A DNA stretch of 64,000 nt from positions 62,001-126,000 of the forward strand of contig NZ_SPQS01000015.1 of assembly GCF_004570865.1 (NCBI RefSeq), read 5' to 3'. Of the stretch, positions 27,640 through 37,063 are shown in pieces. The position numbers and the translations under genes were made by a program. This DNA comes from Bradyrhizobium frederickii (lineage in GTDB: Bacteria; Pseudomonadota; Alphaproteobacteria; Rhizobiales; Xanthobacteraceae). The notes beneath the pieces are model-generated. The model was not told the DNA's origin. It made no database searches and saw only the letters and a list, made by a program, of their open reading frames with translations. The stretch's first letter is position 1. Every line of letters starts with the position of its first letter.

Positions 27640-28095
27640 ATCGCATCGTCCCCTCACCTCATCCCGGTCAGAGGGGCGTATCGCGATCGTCACGAAACGT
27701 GGGGTGAGCTGCGGTGGACGCAAGTCACATCGGCGCGAGAGGCATCGCAGGGCGGCAAGACCGTGAGCGACAGCCGGCGCGCACACGACCGGTGTGACAT
27801 GCGTACGGCAAAACCGTGTGGTCCTGACGCCCGGGGTCTGTGCGTCAAGTCTTGCGGTGATGTGGCGGCCCGACCGGGTGCGCGCATCAGCGATCTGCAA
27901 GGCGACGGGGGCAATAGTGCAACGCTCCCCGGGGAGAGCACGGCATAAGCCGTCAAACCACTGCGCAGGGAAGGCCGGTTGTTTGGCTTCACCTGTATGC
28001 CGCTGTGCAGTTTCTCGACACGCAGGTTTCGCACAGTGGACCGCGGGTGCCCAGCCGGCATCCGGTCTTCCCTGCGCCCTCTGACAAAGGAGGGC
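27640..28095. repeat. large dispersed non-coding repeat of Bradyrhizobium type
   Basis: This stretch between cinA and ratA has no credible gene. Its text, including the motif around GGGAAGGCCGGTTGTTTGGC, is one I recognise from many places in Bradyrhizobium genomes, where false genes are often called in it. It contains a stem of 15 bases, 27964-27978 with 28062-28076 (14 of 15 paired), enclosing about 80 bases, and then a CCCTC/GAGGG hairpin. The left boundary is uncertain and may reach 27550. Recognition is from memory, not from a search. Confidence 0.6.
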
Positions 28096-28187
28096 GAAGC
28101 GACCAGGCAAAGCTCGGGCGAAATGAGCCGCGAGGATGCGGGGGTGTGTCCGTAGGAAGGCGAGTACGTTGCAAACCCTATGCATCA

Positions 28188-28340
28188 CCGTCACCCTGAG
28201 GTGCGCGCGCTGCGGCGCGATAGCGTCGCAGAGCAAAGCCTCGAAGGGCGACGGCCCCGCTGCATCAGCTCGGCCGCGCATCCTTCGAGGCTCCGCATGC
28301 GATGCATTCGCATCGCATGCCTCGCACCTCAGGATGACGG
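28188..28340. repeat. 153-bp branched palindromic element, copy 2
   Basis: The outer arms 28188-28205 and 28323-28340 pair at 17 of 18 positions and share the CCTCAGGATGACGG end with the element at 13617-13748. Inside are a GCCTCGAAGG/CCTTCGAGGC stem and a GCGATGC-ATT-GCATCGC-type hairpin. In copy 1 that last hairpin lies near the left arm; here it lies near the right arm. The two are members of one family inserted in opposite orientation or rearranged. Confidence 0.8.
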
Positions 28341-28403
28341 GATTGATACTGTCTCTACGGAAAGCTTCTGGCTTGCTTCCGCCTTCGTACGCAACACCCC
28401 GCT

Positions 28404-28543
28404 CTCGTGCCCCGGACGCAGCGCAGCGCCCCTCCGACGATGCGCTGCAGAGCCGGGGCCCATGTCGCAGCGAGTGCCGTGGCGTCATGGGTCCCGGCTC
28501 TGCGCAGCAACGCTTGCGCGTTGCGGCGCGTCCGGGACACGAG
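28404..28543. repeat. 140-bp palindromic element with CCCGGACGC ends
   Basis: The left arm 28404-28419 and right arm 28528-28543 pair at 15 of 16 positions (CTCGTGCCCCGGACGC). Internal stems include AGCCGGG/CCCGGCT around a CCCATG/CATGGG pair. It differs from the CCTCAGGATGACGG family and shares the CCGGGAC core with 15464-15505. It ends 13 bp before the stop of the ratA-like gene. The whole 27469-28555 gap is thus a repeat cluster. Confidence 0.7.
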
Positions 28544-28555
28544 AAGCCACAACGG

Positions 28556-29026
28556 CTACGTCGACGCCAGCTTCGGCCGGCCGTAGATCGCGTCCGCCCG
28601 CTTTTCGAACGCGGTGGAGAAGCGCGCGAAGGCGGCATCGAACATCGAGCCCATCAGCAACGCCAGCATGCGGCTCTTGAATTCGTAGGACAGGAAGAAA
28701 CCGACGTCGCAGACGCCCTCACCTTTGGGCTCGAACGTCCAGCGGTTTTCCAGATTGCTGAAGGGACCTTGCAGATATTCGACGAGAATCTTCAGATTGG
28801 CGCGGTCGAGCGTCACGCGGCTGGTGAAGGATTCCCTGACCAGCTTGAACGACACCGTCATGTCCGCAATCAGCACCTCGGTGCCGTCGGGCTTCGCCAT
28901 CCGCTGGCGCACCTTCAGCGCGCTGCAGAGCGGCACGAATTCCGGGTAGCGCTCGACGTCGGCGACCAGGTCGAACATCTCGGATGCGCTGTGATTGACA
29001 CGGCGCTTGCTCGAAAATTTGGGCAT
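28556..29026 (-). CDS. RatA/Coq10-like START-domain protein
   Basis: 156 residues of the polyketide cyclase/START fold: MPKFSSKRRVNHSASEMFDLVADVERYPEFVPLC at the N-terminus, then a beta sheet and a C-terminal helix (LLMGSMFDAAFARFSTAFEKRAD). Homologues are Coq10 (ubiquinone binding, respiratory function) and RatA (ribosome association, named as a toxin). The ubiquinone-linked role is more likely here, as is usual next to lipA. It lies 6 bp after lipA and is probably co-transcribed with it. Confidence 0.9.
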   Translation of the reverse strand: MPKFSSKRRVNHSASEMFDLVADVERYPEFVPLCSALKVRQRMAKPDGTEVLIADMTVSFKLVRESFTSRVTLDRANLKILVEYLQGPFSNLENRWTFEPKGEGVCDVGFFLSYEFKSRMLALLMGSMFDAAFARFSTAFEKRADAIYGRPKLAST

Positions 29027-29032
29027 GGCGGT

Positions 29033-29989
29033 TCAGCGGGCGTGCGCTGCCCGCGCGGCCTTCAGTCTCGCAAAATCCTCGCCGGCATGATGCGACGAGC
29101 GGGTGAGCGGGCTCGCGGACACCATCAGGAAGCCCTTGGTGTAGGCAACCTTCTCGTAAGAGGCGAACTCGTCCGGCGGCACGTAGCGCATCACCGCATG
29201 GTGCTTGCGGGTCGGCTGCAGGTACTGGCCGATGGTCAGGAAATCGACGTCGGCGGAGCGCAAATCGTCCATCACCTGCTGCACCTCGTGGCGCTCCTCG
29301 CCGAGACCGACCATGATGCCGGACTTGGTGAAGATGGTGGGATCGAGCTCCTTGACCCGCTGCAGCAGCCGGATCGAATGGAAGTAGCGCGCGCCCGGCC
29401 GCACCGTGAGGTAGCGCGACGGCACGGTCTCGAGATTGTGGTTGAAGACGTCGGGCTTGGCGGCGACGACGATTTCGAGCGCCCCCTCCTTGCGTAGGAA
29501 GTCCGGCGTCAGGATCTCGATCGTGGTCGAGGGACACGCGGCGCGGATTGCGCGGATGGTCTGGGCAAAATGCTCGGCGCCGCCGTCAGCGAGGTCATCG
29601 CGGTCGACCGAGGTGATGACGACGTGGGCAAGCCCCAGCTTGGCGACCGCCTCGGCGACGTTCTGCGGCTCGGCCGCGTCCAGCGCGTTCGGCAGGCCGG
29701 TCTTGACGTTGCAGAAGGCGCAGGCGCGGGTGCAGGTGTCACCCATGATCATGAAGGTGGCGTGCTTTTTGTCCCAGCACTCGCCGATGTTCGGACAGCC
29801 CGCTTCCTCGCACACCGTGTGCAGGCCGTTGGACCGCACGATGTTGCGGGTGTCGGCATAGCCGCGGGTGTTGGGCGCGCGCACGCGGATCCAGTCCGGC
29901 TTCGGCGGGGAAGCGGAATCGGGTCGGTTCACCTTTTCGGGGTGGCGCGGGCGCAGCGGGTTCGAGATGGTGTCGACGATTACGACCAT
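29033..29989 (-). CDS. lipA: LipA, lipoyl synthase
   Basis: 318 residues. Two iron-sulfur sites are visible: the auxiliary cluster CEEAGCPNIGEC near residue 60 and the radical-SAM CTRACAFC near residue 87. The terminal Ser ligand lies in SPLTRSSHHAGEDF. LipA inserts two sulfur atoms into protein-bound octanoate using S-adenosylmethionine, giving lipoyl groups for 2-oxoacid dehydrogenases and the glycine cleavage system. It is divergent from the glycosylase gene. Confidence 0.97.
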   Translation of the reverse strand: MVVIVDTISNPLRPRHPEKVNRPDSASPPKPDWIRVRAPNTRGYADTRNIVRSNGLHTVCEEAGCPNIGECWDKKHATFMIMGDTCTRACAFCNVKTGLPNALDAAEPQNVAEAVAKLGLAHVVITSVDRDDLADGGAEHFAQTIRAIRAACPSTTIEILTPDFLRKEGALEIVVAAKPDVFNHNLETVPSRYLTVRPGARYFHSIRLLQRVKELDPTIFTKSGIMVGLGEERHEVQQVMDDLRSADVDFLTIGQYLQPTRKHHAVMRYVPPDEFASYEKVAYTKGFLMVSASPLTRSSHHAGEDFARLKAARAAHAR

Positions 29990-30119
29990 GGGGTGTCCGG
30001 TCTGTTCAGGTCCTACCTAGTCGGTCTGGCGGGGCATCGCAACCCGCCTCGCCCCGCTTCGGGGAACATGGCAGATATGGGCAATATCCTGCTCTGTCCT
30101 CTGGCGATTCTCATCTCGA

Positions 30120-30722
30120 ATGGCTCCAAGATCGAACGCCTCACCCCCGCGGCTCGGCAAACGGTTGCAGCGTGCCTTTTTCGGCCGCAGCGTCCACGAG
30201 GTCGCGCCCGACCTGATCGGCGCGACGATGCTGGTCGACGGAATCGGCGGCATCATCGTCGAGGTCGAGGCCTATCATCATACCGACCCGGCGGCGCACT
30301 CCTACAACGGGCCGACGCCGCGGAACCAGGTGATGTTCGGCCCGCCCGGTTATGCCTACGTCTATCGCTCCTACGGCATCCATTGGTGCGTCAATTTCGT
30401 CTGCGAGGAGGAAGGCTCGGCCAGCGCCGTGCTGATCCGCGCGATCGAGCCGACGCACGGCATCGCCACCATGCGCCGCCGCCGTCATCTCCAGGATCTG
30501 CACGCGCTGTGCTCGGGCCCGGGCAAGCTGACCGAAGCGCTCGGGATCACCATCGCGCACAACACGCTGCCGCTGGACCGGCCGCCGATCGCGCTGCATG
30601 CGCGGACGGAGGACGTCGAGGTCGCAACCGGCATCCGGATCGGCATCACCAAGGCGGTCGAGCTGCCCTGGCGCTACGGCATCAGGGGATCGAAGTTCTT
30701 GAGCAAGCCGTTTCCGAGGTAG
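30120..30722 (+). CDS. DNA-3-methyladenine glycosylase (AAG/MPG family)
   Basis: 200 residues. Family motifs: LIGATMLVDGIGGIIVEVEAYHHTDPAAHSYNGPTPRN (with the general-base Glu and the HSY segment), VYRSYGIHWCVNFV, and GPGKLTEALGI. The enzyme flips out and removes alkylated purines in base-excision repair. Bacterial members are usually annotated without a fixed gene name. It faces valS, with 2 bp between the stops. Confidence 0.93.
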   Translation: MAPRSNASPPRLGKRLQRAFFGRSVHEVAPDLIGATMLVDGIGGIIVEVEAYHHTDPAAHSYNGPTPRNQVMFGPPGYAYVYRSYGIHWCVNFVCEEEGSASAVLIRAIEPTHGIATMRRRRHLQDLHALCSGPGKLTEALGITIAHNTLPLDRPPIALHARTEDVEVATGIRIGITKAVELPWRYGIRGSKFLSKPFPR

Positions 30723-30724
30723 GC

Positions 30725-33601
30725 CTAAGACGCCTGCTTCAGCCGCTCCAACGCCTCGAGCAGCTTGGCCTTCCGCGCCAGCGCGGCCTCGCGCTTTTCG
30801 CGCTCCTCCTCGACGACCTCCTCGGCCGCGTTGGCGACGAATTTCTCGTTCGCGAGCTTCGACTCGGCGCGCTTGATGTCGGCGTCGGCCTTGGCGATCT
30901 CCTTGTCGAGACGCGTGCGCTCGGCAGCGACGTCGATCACGCCCTTGAGCGGCAGCGCGGCCACCTCGCCGCGCACGAGCAGCTGGACCGCACCGTCGGG
31001 CGCACGGTCGGCGAAGGAGATGTCCGACAGCCGCGCCATGCGCTTGATGACGTCGGTCCAGCGCGGCGCGCGCTCCCTGGTCTCGGCCGAGGCGCCGGCC
31101 AGCACAAGCGCCGTCAACGTCGCCGGCGGGATGTTCATCTCGGCGCGCACCGAACGGATCTGGGTGATGAGGTCGATCACCCAGCCGATCTCGGCCTCGG
31201 CCGCAGGGTCGGTGAAGTCGGCATGGTCGAAGATCGGCAGCACCCAGGCCGGCGAGACCAGCGGATCGGTCGTCCCGGTCGTCGCGGCGAGCATCGCAAG
31301 CTGCTCGGACGTCGGCTCGGTCCGCTGCAGCGGCCATGGCGCCAGCGCGAGCAGGCCGTCGCGCTTGGCCGTCACCTCCCACAGCTCCTCGGTGATGAAG
31401 GGCATGAAGGGGTGCAGCAGCTTCAGGATCTCGTCGCGCGCCCAGGCGACCATGGCGCGGGTCTCGTCCTTGGCGGGACTGTCGGGGCCCAGCAGCACGG
31501 GCTTGGCGAGCTCGACATACCAGTCGCAATAGACGTTCCAGACGAAACGATAGATGCTGCCGGCCGCATCGTTGAAGCGATAGGCTTCGATCGCCTCGGT
31601 CACCTCGCGCGTGGTGTGCGCGCTCTCATGCGCGATCCAGCGGTTCAGCGTCTCCTTCGCCTTCGCCGGCTCGAAGCCTTCAGGTACCGCGCACTGGTTC
31701 ATCTCGGCGAAGCGGCAGGCGTTCCAGAGCTTGGTCGCGAAATTGCGGTAGCCCTCGACGCGGCTGGTGGCGAGCTTGATGTCGCGCCCCTGCGCCGCCA
31801 TCGCCGCCAGCGTGAAGCGCAGCGCGTCGGCGCCGTATTCGTCGATCAGGTTGAGCGGATCGATGACGTTGCCCTTCGACTTCGACATCTTGGCGCCCTT
31901 CTCGTCGCGGACGAGGGCGTGGATGTAGACCGTCGAGAACGGCACTTCCTTCATGAAGTGCAGGCCCATCATCATCATGCGGGCGACCCAGAAGAAGATG
32001 ATGTCGAAGCCGGTCACCAGCGCATTGGTCGGGTAGTAGCGCTGCACCTCGGGCGCGTCTTCGGGCCAGCCGAGCGTCGAGAACGGCCACAGCGCCGAGG
32101 AGAACCAGGTGTCGAGCACGTCCTCGTCGCGCGTGATGAAGCCTTCGCGCTTGTTGCGGTCGAGCGCCAACTCGCGGCCCTGCTCGGCCGTGATCACCTC
32201 CTGCTCGACGTAATAGCCGAGGGCGTGGCTGATCGCCTCCTCCTCGGTCTCGGCGACGAACACCTTGCCGTCGGGCCCGTACCAGGCCGGAATCTGGTGG
32301 CCCCACCACAGCTGGCGCGAGATGCACCAGGGCTGGATGTTCTCCATCCAGTCGAAATAGGTCTTCTCCCAGTTTTTCGGCACGAACGTCGTCTCGCCCG
32401 AACGCACCGCCGCGATCGCCGGCTTGGCCAGCGTCTTGGCGTCGACATACCATTGGTCGGTCAGGTACGGCTCGATCACAGTGCCGGACCGATCGCCATG
32501 CGGCACCATGTGGGTGTGCGGCTCGATCCGCTCGACGAAGCCGAAGCTCTCCAGCCGCTCGACGATGCGCTTGCGCGCGGCGAAGCGGTCGACCTTGTGG
32601 AATTCCTCGGCGAACTCCCCGGCGCCTTCGGGCAGGTCGCGCAGATAGTCCTCGTTGTCGACGAGATCGAGACAACCTTCCCTGTCGATCACGCTGATGC
32701 GGCGCAGACCGTGGCGATTGCCGACCTCGAAGTCGTTGAAGTCGTGCGCCGGCGTGATCTTGACCGCACCCGAGCCCTTTTCCGGATCGGAATAATCGTC
32801 GGCGACGATTTTGATCTTGCGGCCGACCAGCGGCAGGATCACGTTGTGGCCGATCAGCTTCTGATAGCGCTCATCTTCCGGATGCACGGCGACGCCGGTA
32901 TCGCCGAGCATGGTCTCGGGCCGCGTGGTGGCGACGACGACGAAGCTCGAGGGATCCTCGGGGCTGAACGTCTTGCCCTCGATCGGATAGCGCAGATACC
33001 AGAGGTGACCCTTGACCTCGGTCTGCTGCACCTCGAGATCCGAGATTGCGGTGAGCAGCTTGGTGTCCCAGTTCACCAGCCGCTTGTCCTTGTAGATCAA
33101 CCCCTCGCGGTGCAGCTCGACGAACACCTTGACGACGGCCTTCGACAGGCCCTCGTCCATGGTGAAGCGCTCGCGCGACCAGTCGCAGGACGCGCCGAGG
33201 CGCTTGAGCTGGTTGATGATGGTGTCGCCGCTCTCGGCCTTCCACTGCCAGACCCGCTCGAGAAATTTCTCGCGGCCCATCTCGCGGCGGCCGGGCTGCT
33301 GGCGTTCCATCAGCTGCCGCTCGACCACCATCTGGGTGGCAATGCCGGCATGGTCGGTGCCGGGCTGCCACAGCACGTCGCGGCCACGCATGCGCTCGAA
33401 CCGGCACAGGATGTCCTGGAGCGTGTTGTTGAGGGCGTGGCCCATGTGCAGCGAGCCCGTCACGTTCGGCGGCGGGATCACGATGGTAAACGGCACGGCG
33501 TCGCGGCGGTCGGGACGGCCGGCCTTGAAGGCAAGGCTGTCCTCCCACACCACGGACATGCGGGCTTCGATATCGGCGGGCTGGTAATTTTTCTCAATCA
33601 T
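30725..33601 (-). CDS. valS: ValS, valyl-tRNA synthetase
   Basis: 958 residues, the normal length. The HIGH-type motif is HMGH at residues 52-55 within PPPNVTGSLHMGH. The KMSKS loop is intact (GAKMSKSKGNVIDP). An editing CP1 domain lies between them, followed by the anticodon-binding helices and a C-terminal coiled coil (about the last 70 residues, with alternating Lys/Glu/Ala). It charges tRNA-Val. Confidence 0.98.
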   Translation of the reverse strand: MIEKNYQPADIEARMSVVWEDSLAFKAGRPDRRDAVPFTIVIPPPNVTGSLHMGHALNNTLQDILCRFERMRGRDVLWQPGTDHAGIATQMVVERQLMERQQPGRREMGREKFLERVWQWKAESGDTIINQLKRLGASCDWSRERFTMDEGLSKAVVKVFVELHREGLIYKDKRLVNWDTKLLTAISDLEVQQTEVKGHLWYLRYPIEGKTFSPEDPSSFVVVATTRPETMLGDTGVAVHPEDERYQKLIGHNVILPLVGRKIKIVADDYSDPEKGSGAVKITPAHDFNDFEVGNRHGLRRISVIDREGCLDLVDNEDYLRDLPEGAGEFAEEFHKVDRFAARKRIVERLESFGFVERIEPHTHMVPHGDRSGTVIEPYLTDQWYVDAKTLAKPAIAAVRSGETTFVPKNWEKTYFDWMENIQPWCISRQLWWGHQIPAWYGPDGKVFVAETEEEAISHALGYYVEQEVITAEQGRELALDRNKREGFITRDEDVLDTWFSSALWPFSTLGWPEDAPEVQRYYPTNALVTGFDIIFFWVARMMMMGLHFMKEVPFSTVYIHALVRDEKGAKMSKSKGNVIDPLNLIDEYGADALRFTLAAMAAQGRDIKLATSRVEGYRNFATKLWNACRFAEMNQCAVPEGFEPAKAKETLNRWIAHESAHTTREVTEAIEAYRFNDAAGSIYRFVWNVYCDWYVELAKPVLLGPDSPAKDETRAMVAWARDEILKLLHPFMPFITEELWEVTAKRDGLLALAPWPLQRTEPTSEQLAMLAATTGTTDPLVSPAWVLPIFDHADFTDPAAEAEIGWVIDLITQIRSVRAEMNIPPATLTALVLAGASAETRERAPRWTDVIKRMARLSDISFADRAPDGAVQLLVRGEVAALPLKGVIDVAAERTRLDKEIAKADADIKRAESKLANEKFVANAAEEVVEEEREKREAALARKAKLLEALERLKQAS

Positions 33602-33730
33602 GGGGCTGCTAGAAAGCCGCGTGCGCGGGGCAAGTCAACGGAAAGCTCAGCGGCAAGAAGGCTTTCCAGCCCGGTCCGCAGGCCGAATATGCCGCAGGAG
33701 CAGGGCTTTATCGGGGCCGCACCGCCCGCG

Positions 33731-34504
33731 TCAGCGGCCGCCGCGCGAGACCCGCTCGATTTCGGCCTTCACGATGCGTTCGACAAGGCCCGGCAAATTG
33801 TCGTCGAGCCAGGATTTCAGCATCGGACGCAGCATCTCCTTGACCAGATCCTCCAGCGTGCGTGCATTGCTGCTGAGCACCGTATGGGCCAGGGAGTTGA
33901 AGGCGGATTCCACCGCCGAGACCGTCGACTGCGCCAGGATCGGCTGCTGCGGCGGCAGCGGCGGGGCGTCGAAGTCCACCGGCGCGTAGGACGGTGGCGG
34001 GGTCGGGCGCGGCGGCGGCGATTCGGCGAATTCGAGATCGTCCCGCGGCTCGACCTTGCGGAAGCTCGGTGGCGGCGGAGCCGGCGTCGGATCCATCGCC
34101 ATCTCGTCGGTCAATTCGAGCACGTCGGGTTCAGGCTCGGGCTCCGGTTCCGGCTCAGGCGCGCGGACCTCGGGCGCGGGCGTGGCCGCGTCGAGTCCCG
34201 CCAGCAGCGCGTCGATATCGTCCTGACTGTTTGGCGATGCATCCGCCGCCGGTGCGGGAGCTGGGGCCGGCTTTGCGGCCGGAGGGGGAGCGGGCTTCTC
34301 GGCAGCAGGTTTTGCGGGCGCGACCTTGGAGGGCGGAATGTCGTTCATCGCCTGCGGCTTTGGCGGCGCTGCGGGGGCCGCGGCTTTCTCAGGCTTGGCG
34401 GTCTCAGCCGGCGGCGGCTTGGCCTCGTCGTCGGCAATGATGCGCCGGATCGAGGCCAGAATCTCCTCCATCGAGGGTTCTGTGACCTTTGCAGGCTGCG
34501 TCAT
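33731..34504 (-). CDS. popZ: PopZ-like polar organizing protein (DUF2497)
   Basis: 257 residues from the ATG before TQPAKV (a GTG four codons earlier is possible). The N-terminal helix has EEILASIRRIIADDE, the conserved client-binding element. A long Pro/Ala/Glu-rich linker (about residues 40-165, with repeated PEPE units) is disordered. The C-terminal self-assembly helices are ARTLEDLVKEMLRPMLKSWLD and LPGLVERIVKAEIERVSR. In Caulobacter PopZ forms polar condensates that anchor the ParB-parS centromere. In alphaproteobacteria it is commonly next to valS. Confidence 0.93.
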   Translation of the reverse strand: MTQPAKVTEPSMEEILASIRRIIADDEAKPPPAETAKPEKAAAPAAPPKPQAMNDIPPSKVAPAKPAAEKPAPPPAAKPAPAPAPAADASPNSQDDIDALLAGLDAATPAPEVRAPEPEPEPEPEPDVLELTDEMAMDPTPAPPPPSFRKVEPRDDLEFAESPPPRPTPPPSYAPVDFDAPPLPPQQPILAQSTVSAVESAFNSLAHTVLSSNARTLEDLVKEMLRPMLKSWLDDNLPGLVERIVKAEIERVSRGGR

Positions 34505-34808
34505 CTCCGACTCCACATCATCAACGCCCTCGCATGCGTTGTTTTACACCAAGCAAGGCAGGATTGGCCCGGTTCCGGGCGTGCGGCCTGCCATTTTCGT
34601 CGCGGCAGCCCGACTTGTCCCCAGATCACGGCTCAACGTGCGGCGGTGCGCCCCTGCCCCCGGCACTCAAGCTTTACGCATACGGCATCAATACGAGGCG
34701 AATCGACCCGCATTGTCCTGGCAAGGCTATGTCAGGGATTTTGATGATTGCAAGCAAAGCGCCGGTCGGCTTCGGCTGTTCGCGAGGCCGACCGGACGAT
34801 TACGGGGA
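34505..34808. other. 304-bp gap between popZ and the TolC-type gene
   Basis: No convincing gene. It holds the terminator listed separately (34762-34795) and should contain the popZ promoter near 34510-34700. I found no repeated element or clear operator. Confidence 0.4.
34762..34795 (-). terminator. hairpin terminator after the TolC-type gene
   Basis: A perfect 9-bp inverted repeat, CCGGTCGGC (34762-34770) with GCCGACCGG (34787-34795), lies 14 bp after the stop of the TolC-type gene. On that strand the stem is followed by a modest T-rich stretch (CGCTTTGCTT). It reads as a rho-independent terminator. Confidence 0.6.
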
Positions 34809-36212
34809 TCAGCGCCCGTCAGGCGTGCGCACACCGGCCCAGCTGTCGCGGACCTGATGGTAGTGAACGCTGGGATCGTAGACATTGGTCGCAAGGCCAA
34901 GCACCTGCGGCGCCAGACGGCCGACGGCGGCGAGGACGTTGTAGGACGCGACGACACGGTCGTGCTGCGCGGTCACGAGCGCGACGCGCGCATTGACCAG
35001 CGCCTGCTGCGCGTTGAGCACGTCGAGGGTCGTGCGCTGACCGGCCTTGGCTTCCTCGCGGACGCCGTTCAGCGCGATCTCGGACGCCGTCACCTGCGCC
35101 TGCGCCGACTGCACCTGCGCCTTGCCGGCCTGCAACGAACCCCACCATTGCACGATGGTCGCGCGGGTCTGATCGCGAGTCTTTTCGAGATTGAGGCGCT
35201 GCTGCGCCAGATTTTCCTTGGATTGGCGGATCAGCGAATATTCGCCACCGCCATTATAAATCGGCACCTGGAGCTGCGCGATCGCCGATGCGGTGTACGA
35301 GCGCATCTGAATCAAGGACTGTTCGTCGGCCCGCTGGGCCGTTACCTGAGCCGTAAGTGTCGGCAGCAGCGCACCCTCGGCGATTTTGACCTGCAGATAA
35401 TTGACGTCGATGCCGTACATGGCGGCCGTCACGTCGGGGTGCTCGACCAGACCGAGTTCGATCGCCGAGGCAAGCGTTGGGGGAAGAAACCGATCGACCG
35501 GTGAGCCCGGCGCAAGGTTCGTCGGATCGTTGCCGATGACCCGACGGAAGGTGGCGCGAGTCGTGTTGAGATTCGATTCCGCGGTAAGGGCCTGGGTCCT
35601 GCCGGCAGCCAGCTGCGCTTCCGATTGTGCGACGTCCGTGCGTGTCACCTCACCCACATTGAAGCGATCACGGGTCTGCTTCAGCGTCTGTTCGAGGACA
35701 CGCACGTTGCTGCGCTGGACCTCGAGCGTGGCGGCGTCCCGCAGATAATCCATGTAGGTCGTTGCTGCGCTCAGCAGCACGCTCTGATCCATACCGCGCA
35801 GCGCTTCGCGGGTGCCGGAAACCTGACTCTCCGCCGCCCGCGTCCTGTTGCCGGTAATGTTGCCGTTGTAGAGCGTCTGCGTCGCGGTAACGCCAACGCT
35901 GCGGGGCGTCCTGGTTCCGTAGACTGAGTCAGTCCCCACGCCACTCTGCAAATCCTGATATTGATAGCCACCGCTCGCAGTCAGATTGACCTTGGGCCGA
36001 TAGCCGGACAAGGCCTGCGGCACGCCCTCGTCAGTTGATCGCACCTGGGCACGCTGTGCGTTGAGCTGCGGATTGTTCTGATAGGCGCGCACCAGTGCCG
36101 CCTCGATCGTGTCGGCCAAGGCAGGCGTCGGCCCGGCAAGCGCCAGCAACAGGACCGAAACCGCAGCTCCGGTGAAGAGCTTCACCCCATGCATCCCTGA
36201 AATTCCGTTCAT
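34809..36212 (-). CDS. TolC-family outer-membrane channel (BepC/TolC-like)
   Basis: 467 residues from the ATG before NGISGM; an ATG six codons later is possible. A signal peptide ends near TPALADT. The mature part shows the two TolC repeats of long helices and short strands, each with LxxARxxVxAxxxxV-type heptads (LDVLNAQQALVNARVALVTAQHD near the end). The N-terminal IEAALVRAYQNNPQLNAQRAQ is typical. It would serve type I secretion or drug efflux with a partner outside the window. It is 188 bp downstream of the methyltransferase on the same strand. Confidence 0.93.
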   Translation of the reverse strand: MNGISGMHGVKLFTGAAVSVLLLALAGPTPALADTIEAALVRAYQNNPQLNAQRAQVRSTDEGVPQALSGYRPKVNLTASGGYQYQDLQSGVGTDSVYGTRTPRSVGVTATQTLYNGNITGNRTRAAESQVSGTREALRGMDQSVLLSAATTYMDYLRDAATLEVQRSNVRVLEQTLKQTRDRFNVGEVTRTDVAQSEAQLAAGRTQALTAESNLNTTRATFRRVIGNDPTNLAPGSPVDRFLPPTLASAIELGLVEHPDVTAAMYGIDVNYLQVKIAEGALLPTLTAQVTAQRADEQSLIQMRSYTASAIAQLQVPIYNGGGEYSLIRQSKENLAQQRLNLEKTRDQTRATIVQWWGSLQAGKAQVQSAQAQVTASEIALNGVREEAKAGQRTTLDVLNAQQALVNARVALVTAQHDRVVASYNVLAAVGRLAPQVLGLATNVYDPSVHYHQVRDSWAGVRTPDGR

Positions 36213-36400
36213 TCTAACGCCCGGCTCGTGCCCGCGAGCTGGGTTACCGTCTACCGAGTGGAGTCGTTGCCCCGCCGCAACATAGGACGCGGATTGCCGC
36301 GACGGAACCACCTCAAGGTAGTTCTCGGTGGAAACTCTTCACGTGCAGCATCCCGGCCACACTTCTGATTCAGAACGGGATTTTAACGGGCTTTGGGTCG

Positions 36401-37063
36401 TCAGAAGACGAAAGCGGCGGCCCGTTCGAGCCCGGGAAGGACCGGCGCGGTGGCGTCGAACAGGGTTCGATGGCCGAATTCACCGTGGGTCCGGGTCATG
36501 ATCATGGCCCGCGGCGGCCTGGATTCGGCGGACACCCCTACCAGGCGCCCGCCCTCCTTGAGCTGCCCGAGCAGCGCCTCCGGCATGACCTCGGCAGCGC
36601 CATTGAGGATGATCACGTCATAGGGCGCGGCGGACGGATCGCCTTCGGTGCAGGCTGCGGCCTTGCAGGTGACATTGGCAAGCCCCAGCGACGTAAAGGC
36701 ATCCTTGGCCTTCGCGGCGAGCGCCGAATCGCATTCCGTTGCGGTGACCTGGCGGGCCAGCTTGGCAGCCAGCGCCGCGAGGTATCCCGTGGCGCAGCCG
36801 ACCACCAGCACGCTGTCGCCCTCGCCGATTTCGGCGGCCTGAAGCAGCTTGCCGGTCAGCTGCGGCTTGATGAGGAAACGCTTGGCTGTGCCCTCGCTCA
36901 CGTCGAGGTCGAGATCGAGATAGGCCAGTGCCTGCCGGGCGGCCGGCACGAAGGCCTCGCGCGGAACCGTAAGCATGGCATCGAGAACACGACGGTCGGT
37001 GACGTCATTGGTGCGCACCTGGCCATCGACCATTTTGAGGCGCGCGGTCGAAAAACCGGACAT
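36401..37063 (-). CDS. Pcm-like protein (L-isoaspartate O-methyltransferase family paralogue)
   Basis: 220 residues from the ATG before SGFSTA, which has a CAGGG element eight bases upstream. The Rossmann SAM motif I is VLVVGCATGYLAA, and TECDSALA follows. It has the conserved start MVDGQVRTNDVTD of the Pcm family. The C-terminal part differs from classical Pcm. This paralogue is often found upstream of tolC in alphaproteobacteria. Real isoaspartate repair activity is unproved. Confidence 0.88.
   Translation of the reverse strand: MSGFSTARLKMVDGQVRTNDVTDRRVLDAMLTVPREAFVPAARQALAYLDLDLDVSEGTAKRFLIKPQLTGKLLQAAEIGEGDSVLVVGCATGYLAALAAKLARQVTATECDSALAAKAKDAFTSLGLANVTCKAAACTEGDPSAAPYDVIILNGAAEVMPEALLGQLKEGGRLVGVSAESRPPRAMIMTRTHGEFGHRTLFDATAPVLPGLERAAAFVF

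Noticed and set aside
27469..28555. Several small proteins in the cinA-ratA gap
   Set aside because: The frames lie across palindromic repeats, are Arg/Ser/Pro-rich on both strands and lack ribosome-binding sites.
29570..34744. Very long open frame on the + strand (about 1,700 codons) over lipA, the glycosylase, valS and popZ
   Set aside because: It runs mostly antisense to clear genes. Its product is rich in Arg, Asp, His and Gly without any domain. Such frames arise from high GC3 on the coding strand.
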